A DNA stretch of 64,000 bases from Candidatus Symbiopectobacterium sp. 'North America' (GTDB lineage: Bacteria; Pseudomonadota; Gammaproteobacteria; Enterobacterales; Enterobacteriaceae): NCBI RefSeq assembly GCF_015762685.1, contig NZ_PEHF01000040.1:1-64000 (forward strand), in the 5' to 3' direction. Position 1 is the stretch's first letter; each line of letters begins with the position of its first letter. The notes beneath the pieces were generated by a model that saw only the letters and a program-made list of their open reading frames with translations, had not been told where the DNA came from and did not search any database. The translations under genes and the position numbers were made by a program. Below are positions 8,996-17,885 of the stretch, one piece after another.

Positions 8996-9072
8996 TGGTC
9001 GGCACGAGAGGATTTGAACCTCCGACCCCTGACACCCCATGACAGTGCGCTACCAGGCTGCGCTACGTGCCG
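8996..9072 (-). tRNA. proL: tRNA-Pro, anticodon GGG
   Basis: A complete 77-base tRNA on the minus strand, beginning CGGCACGTAGCGCAGCC and ending CGTGCCGACCA with the CCA encoded. The acceptor arm pairs CGGCACG with CGTGCCG. The T arm carries GGAGGTTCGAATCC. The anticodon loop ATGGGGT gives anticodon GGG (9036-9038), reading CCC and CCU proline codons. In E. coli proL has the same anticodon and also lies near the yej genes. The anticodon stem has one T-T mismatch, which E. coli proL also shows. The gene is followed by the hairpin at 8955-8987. Confidence 0.93.
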
Positions 9073-9150
9073 ACGCTATGGTGCGCTATATTACCGTCTT
9101 CTGAACCGATTGCAATAGCCAGCTGGCGCGATCGCTTTAGATTTAGGCAG

Positions 9151-10854
9151 TTAGTTGGCAATAAATCGCCTTTCGCTGGTGAGTACCTGTAACAGCAGCA
9201 GTAAACTTGGTTTTTCATCACGCAATTTTTCTCCGTCGCTGTTGTAGGCATCGTAGCTGCCATTGGCTTCCAATTGGATGATCTGCTCTGGCGTTGTGAT
9301 CATCAACGCACCGCGGTTGCCGTTCACCAGCCAGTTATTACGTCGCTGGGCCGCAAACAGGTCTTCCCCTTGCGCGTAATCCGTGGCGGACGTTTTGACA
9401 TGCAGCAAGCGCTGCATCAGCGTGACCATAACGTCTTTTTGATCCGTCATTTTACTGATAGTCTGCGCCGGTGTGCCCGGCCAATGCACCACCAGTGGGA
9501 TCTGCCACTGTGAGCAACGGTAGCGGCTGCCTTTATCCTGTTCGCTGGATTTTGCCGTAATAATCACGACGGTATTATCCAGTTTGCCTTGGCTTTGCAA
9601 CGTATTAAGTATTGCGCTGATGTTTTGATCGGTGGCTTTAGCATCCGTTAGCGCTCGGGTGCCAGTGGTGCCAAGATCAATATAAGAGAACCACGGCGAT
9701 GTGGGTTGCGTACCGGTTTCCAGCCAAGTTTGCCACTGTTGCACGGTATCAACATCACGTTGAATTACCGGTACTGAAAGCGAAAAATCTGACAGCAGTG
9801 CCTGGCGATAAAGCGGGTTATCAAAGCCGTTGCTTGAGAAAAGACCAAATTGATAGCCCTGTTGGTTCAGGGAACTCACCAACGCTGATGGCGTACGTGC
9901 ACTCAATACCCCATCCATGTAAGTGGTCGAGATACCATAGAACAGGTTGAACAGGCTGCTTTGGGCATTCTGGCTGACATTGAAATGGTTGCTGAAGTGC
10001 ACGTTCTCTTTTGCAAAACGCATCAACTGCGGCATACGAGTGAGCGGCAGTTGATCTGCCACCACAATCAACAGATTGTAGCCGCTGCCGGCATCGCGGA
10101 ACTGAATATTGTTCAGCGGGTATTCCAGCGTAATCGCCTCAGGGTTGCCCTGTAGCGCAATGCGTCGCTCATACGCTTGAGCGTCCAGTAGGCCGTGTTT
10201 TTCCAGAAATCGTCGCGCAGTCATTGGATATGATAACGGTAATGTCGCGCGCTGCATGGTGATAGGGCGATAGAAGTTGGCATCGGCCCAGATATACATC
10301 ATATGCGAGGCGAAAAACGCACTGATAAATACCGCGGCGACCGGCATGCCAATGCGGTGACGGTTCAGGCTACGCAGTTTTTGCCAGCACCAGGTGCCAA
10401 ACAGCATCTCAACCATGAAAATCACGGGGATGCCGATAAACATCAGTTGCCAGTCACGGGCCAGGTCACTTTGCTCTGGATTGATCACCAGCTCCCAGAC
10501 GGTGAGATTCAAGTGCAGGTGGAAGCGGCTAAACACCTCCATATCCAGCAACAGCAGCGTCAGCCCCGCGGTTGCCAACGCCGCAGAAAGAAAACGCAGC
10601 AAACGCTGCGACATCACCACGAACGTCAACGGAAAGACAATCAACAGGTAGACGGCAAAAACGATAAAACTAAAATGCCCCAGCCAACTGACAAGGGCAT
10701 AGCTACGGCCAAGTAACGACGAGGGCCAATCCGCCACGAACAGATAGCGGCTGCCCACCCCCAGACTCAACAGGATGTTAAATAGCGCGAACCAATGCCC
10801 CCAACTGATCATCTGGGAAACTTTTTCGCGATAGTTGTGACGGTTGCTTACCAT
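9151..10854 (-). CDS. yejM: Inner-membrane lipopolysaccharide regulator YejM/PbgA (LapC)
   Basis: Protein of 567 residues (586 in E. coli) with five N-terminal helices in the first 190 residues and a periplasmic domain of the sulfatase/phosphatase fold. It senses lipopolysaccharide at the inner membrane and controls LpxC turnover through LapB, and is essential in E. coli. The end of the helical region (YIWADANFYRPITMQRA) is strongly conserved. The periplasmic part shows LFYGIS, YQFGLFSSNGF, LDNTVVIIT and VHWPGTPAQ. The frame is complete, to LLLLQVLTSERRFIAN. It lacks a few short loop segments relative to E. coli, all in frame. Start at ATG 10854; it follows yejL by 15 bases and probably shares its transcript. 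Confidence 0.92.
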   Translation of the reverse strand: MVSNRHNYREKVSQMISWGHWFALFNILLSLGVGSRYLFVADWPSSLLGRSYALVSWLGHFSFIVFAVYLLIVFPLTFVVMSQRLLRFLSAALATAGLTLLLLDMEVFSRFHLHLNLTVWELVINPEQSDLARDWQLMFIGIPVIFMVEMLFGTWCWQKLRSLNRHRIGMPVAAVFISAFFASHMMYIWADANFYRPITMQRATLPLSYPMTARRFLEKHGLLDAQAYERRIALQGNPEAITLEYPLNNIQFRDAGSGYNLLIVVADQLPLTRMPQLMRFAKENVHFSNHFNVSQNAQSSLFNLFYGISTTYMDGVLSARTPSALVSSLNQQGYQFGLFSSNGFDNPLYRQALLSDFSLSVPVIQRDVDTVQQWQTWLETGTQPTSPWFSYIDLGTTGTRALTDAKATDQNISAILNTLQSQGKLDNTVVIITAKSSEQDKGSRYRCSQWQIPLVVHWPGTPAQTISKMTDQKDVMVTLMQRLLHVKTSATDYAQGEDLFAAQRRNNWLVNGNRGALMITTPEQIIQLEANGSYDAYNSDGEKLRDEKPSLLLLLQVLTSERRFIAN

Positions 10855-10869
10855 AGCCTCTGGTCGGTG

Positions 10870-11097
10870 TTAGTGCGCGTTGTGGGTAGTGATGGATGCC
10901 TGCAACGCATCAGCAAAAGAACAAGCCAATACCTGACGCTGCTCCGGTGCTACGCTGGTGTTGATAAGGTTGGTGACCATGTTGCCCAAAACCATCAAGG
11001 AGAGGTCAGTAGGGGTACGGTGTTTTTCCAATACGCTTACCAATTCGGAAAGCACTTGTTCGACGAGTTCGTCACTGTAACGGGATAATTGTGCCAT
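10870..11097 (-). CDS. yejL: UPF0352 family protein YejL
   Basis: Acidic, all-helical protein of 75 residues, same length as E. coli YejL. The opening [19 protein letters not shown] and the block [16 protein letters not shown] are diagnostic of the family. Function unknown; known structures are small helical bundles. It lies directly upstream of yejM on the same strand (15-base gap) and divergent from yejK, as in other enteric bacteria. No defect is visible. Confidence 0.9.
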   Translation of the reverse strand: MAQLSRYSDELVEQVLSELVSVLEKHRTPTDLSLMVLGNMVTNLINTSVAPEQRQVLACSFADALQASITTHNAH

Positions 11098-11263
11098 AAA
11101 AAGGCGATTCTCAAGCTGATAAAGGGGAATATCTTACCGTAACGACCTGACGTTTTCCGCAATTTTATCATTTTAGCTTCAAACGCTGGCGTCTGGAGGC
11201 TTTCTCTTGCAGGGGACCTGCGTTGGTGTTTGAATACGCTCCTTGCCAAAAGGATAGTTTATC

Positions 11264-12274
11264 ATGAGTCTGGATATCGACCAGATTGCCTTGCATCAGC
11301 TTGTCAAACGTGATGAGCAAACGTTGGAGTTGGTGCTAAGGGATTCGTTATTGGATGCCACCCCTGCCGTTGACGAGATGATGGCCGAGTTGCACCGCGT
11401 CTACAGTGCGAAAAACAAGGCCTACGGCGTGTTCGAGGAATAGAGCGAACTGTCTCAGGCACTGCGTGGCTGCCGTAAAGGAGAGGAGGATTTCCTTGGG
11501 TTTAGCCGCGCGGCCACGGCTCGGTTGCGTGATGAACTGGCGAAATATCCCTTTGCGGAAGGGAGCATCGTGCGGTTCTGCCAATACCGCTATCTGGCGG
11601 TTGAGTATCTGCTGGTTGCGGTGCTGAGCAGTTGCAGCAGCATGCGCGTCAATGAACAGCTGGATATAAGCAGCACGTACTATATGGATATCCCACATGC
11701 GGATATCGTGGCGCGTATCGATCTCACTGAATGGGAGACCAATCCGGAATCTCAACGCTATCTGACCTTCCTGAAAGGACGTGTAGGGCGCAAGGTCGCG
11801 GATTTCTTTATGAATTTCCTCGGTGCCAGCGCGGGGCTTGACACCAAAGCGCAGAATCGCGGCCTGTTGCAGGCGGTGGATGACTATTGTGCCGATGCGC
11901 AGCTGGATAAAAACGAGCGTCAGCAATACCGTCAGCAGGTTTACAGCTACTGCAATGAGCAATTGCAGACAGGGGAAGAGATAGAGGTTGCTGCGTTGTC
12001 GCAGGAGCTGCCGCCGTTGGGAGAGAAAACCTTCCATGCTTTTTCGGAAGAGCAGGGCTATGAATTGGAAGAGAGTTTCCCGGCGGATCGTAGCACGCTG
12101 CGCCAATTGACCAAGTTCGCTGGCAGTGGCGGTGGGTTGACGATCAACTTTGATGCCTTGCTGCTGGGCGAACGTATCTTCTGGGATCCGACAACCGACA
12201 CGCTTACCATTAAAGGAACGCCGCCGAATTTGCGCTATCAGCTACAGCGCCGTTTAAGCAGCGGTGATAAATAA
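11264..12274 (+). pseudogene. yejK: Nucleoid-associated protein YejK (NdpA), internal amber stop
   Basis: YejK is a nucleoid-associated protein of 335 residues that binds topoisomerases. The frame from ATG 11264 (behind AAAAGGAT) reads [19 protein letters not shown] as in E. coli, but codon 60 is TAG (11441-11443), between VFEE and SELSQAL. E. coli has Glu in this acidic run, so the likely change is GAG to TAG. After the stop the frame continues without defect to residue 336 ([21 protein letters not shown]). Translation could restart only at internal sites such as ATG 11525, without a clear ribosome-binding site. The gene is divergent from yejL. One substitution appears to be the only lesion, which suggests recent loss or a reading error. 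Confidence 0.88.
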
Positions 12275-12345
12275 GCGGCGTTTTTCTTATCGACATTCTT
12301 GCTTGCTAAGAAAACTCGCGGCGTCCCACGGGTTTCCCCAAACGA

Positions 12346-12630
12346 TTAAGCGCGAACGAAGTCGATGTGAGTCAGTTTCGGCTTGTAAGCGTGACGATGA
12401 ACAGCCTGAACTTTCACTTTTTCTTCTTTACCATCGACAACCAGGGTCAGAACTTCGCCGTAAAAACCTTCTTTAGCTTCCAGGTTTTTAAAGCTGTCGT
12501 GATCCAGGGCGATAGATACCGGCGCTTCCGCACCACCGTAGATGATGGCTGGGAATTTGCTGGCTTCGCGCAGGCGGCGGCTCGCACCCTTACCCTGCTC
12601 TTTACGTACTTCTGCGTTAATAGTGATCAT
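12346..12630 (-). CDS. rplY: 50S ribosomal protein L25
   Basis: L25 binds 5S rRNA in the large ribosomal subunit. The frame gives 94 residues, the length of the short enteric form: [21 protein letters not shown] at the start, [18 protein letters not shown] and the end [15 protein letters not shown]. No C-terminal CTC extension is present, as expected for enteric bacteria. It is a single gene read leftward, with about 170 bases of promoter region before yejH. The sequence looks fully functional, in contrast to the broken genes on both sides. Confidence 0.95.
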   Translation of the reverse strand: MITINAEVRKEQGKGASRRLREASKFPAIIYGGAEAPVSIALDHDSFKNLEAKEGFYGEVLTLVVDGKEEKVKVQAVHRHAYKPKLTHIDFVRA

Positions 12631-12686
12631 GATTTTCTCTATTTTAGAAAATACACCTGTTACAGGCGACCCAGCAACAGGTTAGG

Positions 12687-12720
12687 TTATTCGCAATGGA
12701 ATGTGTTATTCACAATGGAA
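12687..12720. repeat. Short direct repeat upstream of rplY
   Basis: Two copies of TTATTC(G/A)CAATGGAA (12687-12701 and 12706-12720) with one mismatch, separated by four bases, in the region between rplY and yejH. They could be a local duplication or paired protein-binding sites. No known regulator motif is recognised. Confidence 0.4.
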
Positions 12721-12802
12721 CAGATTTGCTTTTGCATGACAAAAGCGGGCTGTATTCTAACGGAATATCTGTGTGGCGGCAAATGAAACCGTGTTACGCC
12801 AG

Positions 12803-14569
12803 CTAGCGTAATTCATTGGCGCGCCGAAAACGGCCTTCATAATCAAACAGTTTCTCCCTAACTTGCCAAAAGCCTTGCCGCTGTTTGCCTTGGCGTCGCG
12901 CTACGACAAAGTCCGGCGCACGCAGGGCGGCCTGTTGGCGCAAGATATCCTGTGCGGATTGCCACGTCAGCACTAGCCCCGGTGCGCGTTGGTGTACCCG
13001 TAAAAACTACTGAGTAAATACGCGGCGCTGGGCAGGCGTATGCAGGCGAAAACGTTCGCTGACGTCTGCGCCGTCTTCATCAATATAGGTGATCTTTAGC
13101 CATTCACCTTTCTCATCCTGTCCGGCCGTCATCTGCATGCCGCTACAGCGCAGCACCAGGGCATCTTTCAACTTGAGTGCGGCTTTTAGCATGTCGTCAG
13201 GATCGACCATAATGTGATTGCATTGGTGGCAACGACGCGCGGCAATGTCGTTTTCGGCACCACATTCCGGGCATACTTTAAAGCGGAAACGGTAATCGCA
13301 CTGCGTGCGAACACCATTGTCGTCTTCTTCATAGCCCTGGCAGCGGCGACCATAGTGTTCGACGATATCACCCTCCGCCGTGGTTTTTCCCCAAAACAGG
13401 TTGGCAAAACCACACTGCGGGCAAAGCACCTGTACCGGCTGGCTACCGCTGTGCGGTTTATGGCTGCCTACTTCCGGCATATACAAATCATGGGGATTCC
13501 CGGCGTAATCCAGAATCAGACAATCCGTTTTTCCCGGCGACAGGTGCAGGCCACGTCCGACGATCTGCTGATACAGGCTGACGGATTCCGTCGGATGCAG
13601 AATGGCGATAACGTCCACATGCGGTGCATCAAAGCCCGTCGTCAATACCGCCACTTTGACCAGATAGTGCAACTGTTGTTGCTTAAAGGCAGCGATCAGC
13701 GCATCGAGTTCTGCGGCAGGGGTTTCCCCGCTGATAAAGGCGGCTTTTTCTGAAGGCAACAGACTGTGGATTTCCCGGGCGTGCTCCACGGTCGCCGCAA
13801 AGATCATCACGCCTTTACGTTCGGTGCCGTAGCTGACTATCTGATTGACAATCTGGGGCGTCACGAGCTGCTGCCGTCGTAATTCACGGTTGAATTCCGC
13901 ATCGCTGAACAGGCCGTGGGGCTGCACGCTCAAACGGCTAAAATCATACTGCACCACTGGCATATCCAGGCGCTGCGGCGGTACCAGAAAGCCGTGTTTG
14001 ATCATGTAACGCAGCGGTAGTTCATAGATACAGTCGCGAAACAGGCATTGTTCATCACCGCGAATCATGCCGTGGTAGTGATACTGATAAATCTAGCCTT
14101 TGCTCAGGCGGTAAGGCGTTGCGGTAAGGCCGAGCAGGCGTAGTGTGGGGTTTTGTGCGCGCAGGTGCGTAATGATTTGCTGATATTGGCTGTCATCGTC
14201 ATCGCTGATGCGGTGACATTCATCGATGATCAGTAGCGAGAACTGGCTAAAGGCGGGCAGATTACGCGCCACGGATTGTACGCTGCCAAACACCACTTTG
14301 CCTTCGCTGCGGCGCTGGTTAAGTCCGGCAGCAAAAATGTCGGCATCCAATCCCCAGGCGCAATATTTAGCGTGATTCTGTTCAACCAGCTCTTTGACAT
14401 GCGCCAGCACCAACACGCGCCCTCGCGCTAACCGCGCCAGTTCGGCAATCACCAGACTTTTTCCTGCGCCGGTGGGCAGTACGATCAGCGCAGGGTGTTG
14501 CTGTTGCCGAAAATAGGCCAGCGTGGCGGAAACCACCTCCTGTTGATAGGGGCGTAAGGTGAACGCCAT
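12803..14569 (-). pseudogene. yejH: DEAD/DEAH-family helicase YejH (RadD), two internal amber stops
   Basis: RadD is a superfamily 2 DNA-dependent ATPase in double-strand break repair, 586 residues in E. coli. Read through, this locus gives about 588 residues: Walker [14 protein letters not shown], the DEAH-like motif IIDECHR, motif [15 protein letters not shown], helicase C-terminal motif [14 protein letters not shown] and four zinc-ribbon cysteine pairs (CPQCG, CPECG). Two TAG codons interrupt it. The first, at 14093-14095 after LSKG, replaces the Trp of GWIYQYHYH. The second, at 13007-13009 after RVFTQ, replaces the Leu of EQLF. The coding sequence around both is otherwise well conserved, including the last 67 codons. 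Two independent stops make a single reading error unlikely. The first peptide ends after helicase domain 1 and would be inactive. Confidence 0.9.
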
Positions 14570-14572
14570 TGC

Positions 14573-14812
14573 CTAGTGTTGGCAGATCTTGCTGGCCGCC
14601 GTGTTAAACCCAGTGTCATGTGGGATAAACTTGCCTTTGTTTGCCAGAAAATCCACCAGCATGGCCGCGCTCATGTCGGCCGCGGAGCAGGTGTGAAAGC
14701 GTGCGTCGGTACCGAAACGCGCCTCAATGCCGGCAATCAGCCCCTCTGTGGTGTAGGATTCGGCAGAATCCAGTATCATATGCAGTACTTCATGACCGTG
14801 AATAGATGACAT
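14573..14812 (-). CDS. yecH: YecH-family metal-binding protein (DUF2492)
   Basis: Small cytoplasmic protein of 79 residues matching E. coli YecH end to end: MSSIHGHEVLHMILDS, then RFHTCSAADMSA, FLANKGKFIP and the C-terminal SKICQH. The His, Cys and C-terminal Cys/His residues are conserved and thought to bind a metal; the biological role is unknown. In E. coli yecH lies elsewhere, near ftnA. Here it sits three bases upstream of yejH on the same strand and could be co-transcribed with it. Intact. Confidence 0.85.
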   Translation of the reverse strand: MSSIHGHEVLHMILDSAESYTTEGLIAGIEARFGTDARFHTCSAADMSAAMLVDFLANKGKFIPHDTGFNTAASKICQH

Positions 14813-15038
14813 CGCGTGCTCCTGTAATAACCCTGAAAATAAAAGATGTATTTATTCTATATTTTTATGCGCCAGGGCGAACTCTCGCCAGCGGTTAATG
14901 AAAAGCAATCGCACATTTTGTGCGTATCCATTATCACCGGAGGGGGAAAACGTCGGACATTCTAGGAGCAATCGTCATCACTCGCTATATTACGACATGA
15001 TTTTCCTTCCTTAACACAGACAGGCACTTGATTTTCTC

Positions 15039-15740
15039 ATGCGATTGGACAAATTTTTATCCCAGCAACTCGGGATCAGCCGTGCATTGGTAGCACGGGA
15101 GCTGCGTGCGCAGCGCGTTACCGTTGATGGTGAGGTGGTTAAAAGCGGCGCATTCAAATTGGCACCTGAACATCAGGTTGAGTTCGATGGCAACGCGCTG
15201 GTGCAGCAGAATGGCCCGCGCTACTTCATGCTTAACAAGCTGCAGGGGTACGTGTGTTCAACGGAAGATCCGGATCACCCGACCATCCTCTATTTTATCG
15301 ATGAGCCGGTTGCACACAAACTGCATGCTGCGGGCCGATTGTATATTGATACCACTGGGCTGGTATTGCTGACCGACGATGGACAATGGTCGCACCGCAT
15401 CACGTCGCCCAAGCATCACTGTGAAAAAAACTATCTGGTCACGCTCGAACTACCGCTGGCAGAGGATACGCCACACCAGTTTGAACTGGGGGTGCAACTG
15501 CACGGCGAAAAATCGCTGACCAAACCCGCGCAACTGGAAAAGCTTGATGACCATCAGATCCGGTTAACCATCGGGGAAGGGCGCTACCACCAGGTCAAAC
15601 GGATGTTTGCCGCCGTGGGAAATCGCGTGGTTGAGTTACACCGTGAGCGCATTGGTGCCATTGCGCTGGATGACGCGTTTGAGCCGGGAGAGTATCGCGC
15701 ACTGACGGAAGAAGAAGTGGCCAGCGTTTTGCCGCGTTGA
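15039..15740 (+). CDS. rsuA: 16S rRNA pseudouridine-516 synthase RsuA, catalytic Asp replaced by Tyr
   Basis: RsuA isomerises U516 of 16S rRNA to pseudouridine during small-subunit assembly. The 233-residue frame is complete, with an N-terminal S4 RNA-binding domain ([18 protein letters not shown]) and the synthase domain ([36 protein letters not shown]). The motif containing the nucleophile, [12 protein letters not shown] in E. coli with catalytic Asp102, reads [12 protein letters not shown] here: codon 102 at 15342-15344 is TAT. The family's NKPxG motif is also altered, Pro68 to Leu. Asp102 is required for catalysis in this enzyme class, so the product should bind RNA but not modify it. The gene would pass automatic annotation as intact. 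It stands alone, with bcr downstream. Confidence 0.92.
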   Translation: MRLDKFLSQQLGISRALVARELRAQRVTVDGEVVKSGAFKLAPEHQVEFDGNALVQQNGPRYFMLNKLQGYVCSTEDPDHPTILYFIDEPVAHKLHAAGRLYIDTTGLVLLTDDGQWSHRITSPKHHCEKNYLVTLELPLAEDTPHQFELGVQLHGEKSLTKPAQLEKLDDHQIRLTIGEGRYHQVKRMFAAVGNRVVELHRERIGAIALDDAFEPGEYRALTEEEVASVLPR

Positions 15741-15913
15741 GCCGATTTGCGCCATACTGCATGCAGTATGCGTTATGAGCTTGTCATTCACCTGATGTAA
15801 ACACGATGCGCCGTTGAGCCGGCCATCAAGCCTATTTCAACCGTCACCGTGGTGGAGGCCTGCCGCTGCGGTGAATTTTTTTGTTTTGCGGGCAACACTC
15901 TGGGAGACATGCA

Positions 15914-17030
15914 GTGGGGAAAGCGCCATCACATAGTGGCTTGATTTTTATTCTTGGCTTGTTGTCGATGCTGACACCGTTTGCCATCGATATGTACCTG
16001 CCGGCGCTGCCGGTGATTGCCAAAGAGTTCGGCGTGGAGCTGGGCCAGGTGCAGATGACGTTAAGCGCCTACATCATGGGGTTTGCTATCGGTCAGTTAT
16101 TTTACGGCCCGATGGCGGACAGCCTGGGACGTAAACCCGTGATACTGTGGGGAACGCTGGTCTTTATGTTGGCTGGTGTGGCCTGCGCGCTGGTGCAAAC
16201 CAATTGAACAGCTTACCGTGCTGCGGATGCTGCACGGCTTGTCTGCGGCTGCGGTGGTGATTAATGCGCTGATGCGTGACACCTTCGCCAAAGATGAATT
16301 TTCGCGCATGATGTCATTTGTGATGTTGGTCATGACTGTCGCACCGCTGTTAGGCGGCGTGTTGCTGCTGTGGTTTAGCTGGCATGCGATTTTCTGGAGG
16401 CTGGCTGGGCTGTCACTGATTGCCTCGGTGCTGGTGATGCGCTTTGTCAAAGAGTCGTTGCCGGTAGAAAAACGCCAGCCGTTCCATTTTCGTACCACCG
16501 CCGGGAATTTCGCCTCGCTGTTTCGCCACAAAAAAGTCTTTAGCTACATGGTGGCAAGCGGGTTTTCGTTTTCTGGTATGTTTTCTTTTTTAAGCGCTGG
16601 CCCCTTTGTCTATATCGACCTCTACGGTGTGTCTCCGCAGCATTTCGGCTATTACTTTGCCCTGAACGTGGTCTTTCTGTTCCTGACCACCTACACCAAT
16701 AGTCGTGTGGTGCGCCGCTTGGGCGCGAACCAGATGTTTCGCATCGGGCTACTGATACAGTTCGCTGTCGGTATTGCGTTGGTGGCTATCTATGTCGGTT
16801 GTATTGCGATGGTGATGTCAAATGCCATGGCCGTGATACTGGATGATTTTCCGCATATGGCGGGCACTGCGTCCTCGCTGGCTGGCACGCTACGCTTTGG
16901 CATGGGCGCACTGGTCGGAAGCCTGCTGTCACTGGTGAGTTTTACCAGCGCCTGGCCGATGATCGTCTCCATGTCACTCTGTTCCATTGCAGCCTTCCTG
17001 CTTTACGGTTACGCAGCCCGCTCTCGCTGA
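15914..17030 (+). pseudogene. bcr: Bcr/CflA drug-resistance transporter, frameshifted and internally deleted
   Basis: Twelve-helix MFS exporter (bicyclomycin, sulfonamide and dipeptide efflux in E. coli). A GTG start at 15914 follows GGGAG. The first frame runs through [15 protein letters not shown] and DSLGRKP, then stops at 16205-16207 after LVQTN. The next frame continues [13 protein letters not shown] to YAARSR. One extra A near 16196-16203 explains the switch (caa acc att gaa expected). Compared with E. coli Bcr as I recall it, three in-frame gaps are also present: about two residues before VVINALM, four after VAPL, and about sixteen between LLIQF and YVGC, which would remove most of a helix. 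The repaired length is about 371 against 396 residues. The combination makes this a true pseudogene. Confidence 0.88.
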
Positions 17031-17489
17031 TTTCGTCCCCTTTTTCCGTTTGCCGCAGTGATGCGGGAAACGGAATCCTCTCGTTGCTGACCTTCAACGT
17101 CGGGCTCCGTTATTTTGATCTTCCCTTTTTGTTCACGGTCAAGTGTTATCGATCTCACATTGTCTTTTTTTGGAATGTTGTTCTATAAATGTAAAATGTA
17201 TGATTTAAAAGTGAACAATGTAAATAAAAGGGGTTGAGATATTGCATGGAAAGCGTTAAATATAGGGCAACCTATAAAAATCTTAAAATGTGATCAACGT
17301 GGCATTAATCAGTATTGCAATCATTTCCATTCGTTAAGAAGTGTGACTTATGACTATTGCAACGCGGATTTTTGTAGAAATGCTCATTCAGCAGTGCCGC
17401 CATATCTGGACACTGAGAGTAAACGTTCTTTCTTTGACGCCAATGTCATTGCGTTTGTTTACCATCATCATACCTGAGGGAAAGTAATA
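17031..17489 (+). other. Intergenic region upstream of yejG
   Basis: AT-rich stretch of 459 bases between bcr and yejG. A 45-codon frame starting at 17350 has no recognisable product and is probably chance. The yejG promoter should lie in the last 150 bases. No hairpin, operator or RNA gene is evident. Confidence 0.35.
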
Positions 17490-17849
17490 GTGGACACTCT
17501 CCAACTTTCGGTAGTGCATCGTTTGCCGCAATGTTATCGTTGGCTATCGGGCTTCGCTGGTATCAAGGTGGAACCGATTCCGCTGAGCGGTATTCCCCTG
17601 CGGGGACGAGATGAGGACAACAACCTGATTGGCTTTAAATTATTAAGTCACGACGGCGAAATGGCCTGGGTTATTTTACGTCAGTTGAACCAGTCCCTGG
17701 CTGAAATTCAGATTGATTGTGCCGTGTTGGAATGGGAAGGGGAACCCTGTCTGTTTTTACACCGTGATGATGAAAGCACAGCATTGTGTCGTCTTAAAAA
17801 TGTGGGCGTCGCCATCGCGGAACCCCTGAGCGCGCTCTATCCGTTTTAA
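17490..17849 (+). CDS. yejG: Conserved hypothetical protein YejG
   Basis: Cytoplasmic protein of 119 residues (114 in E. coli) of unknown function. Conserved blocks are [15 protein letters not shown] at the start, AGIKVEPIP, and [13 protein letters not shown] and [11 protein letters not shown] near the end. A GTG start at 17490 lies behind TGAGGGAAAG; no suitable ATG precedes the conserved start. It converges with yejF and the two share the hairpin at 17850-17877, as in E. coli where yejG sits beside yejF. Intact. Confidence 0.87.
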   Translation: MDTLQLSVVHRLPQCYRWLSGFAGIKVEPIPLSGIPLRGRDEDNNLIGFKLLSHDGEMAWVILRQLNQSLAEIQIDCAVLEWEGEPCLFLHRDDESTALCRLKNVGVAIAEPLSALYPF

Positions 17850-17877
17850 ACGCCATGCCTCTGCCATGACATGGCGT
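17850..17877 (-). terminator. Hairpin between convergent yejG and yejF
   Basis: Inverted repeat ACGCCATG / CATGGCGT around a twelve-base loop, between the stop codons of yejG and yejF. On the minus strand it is followed by TTAAAA, so it is at best a weak terminator for the yej operon. Confidence 0.4.
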
Positions 17878-17885
17878 GTATGTCT

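Noticed and set aside
8996..9072. tRNA-Pro as an integration site for a mobile island
   Set aside because: Both flanks are ordinary enteric genes (DUF1471 gene and yejM) and no integrase or duplicated tRNA end is visible.
17350..17487. 45-codon frame upstream of yejG
   Set aside because: No ribosome-binding site and no recognisable pattern; ends just before the yejG start and is probably leader sequence.
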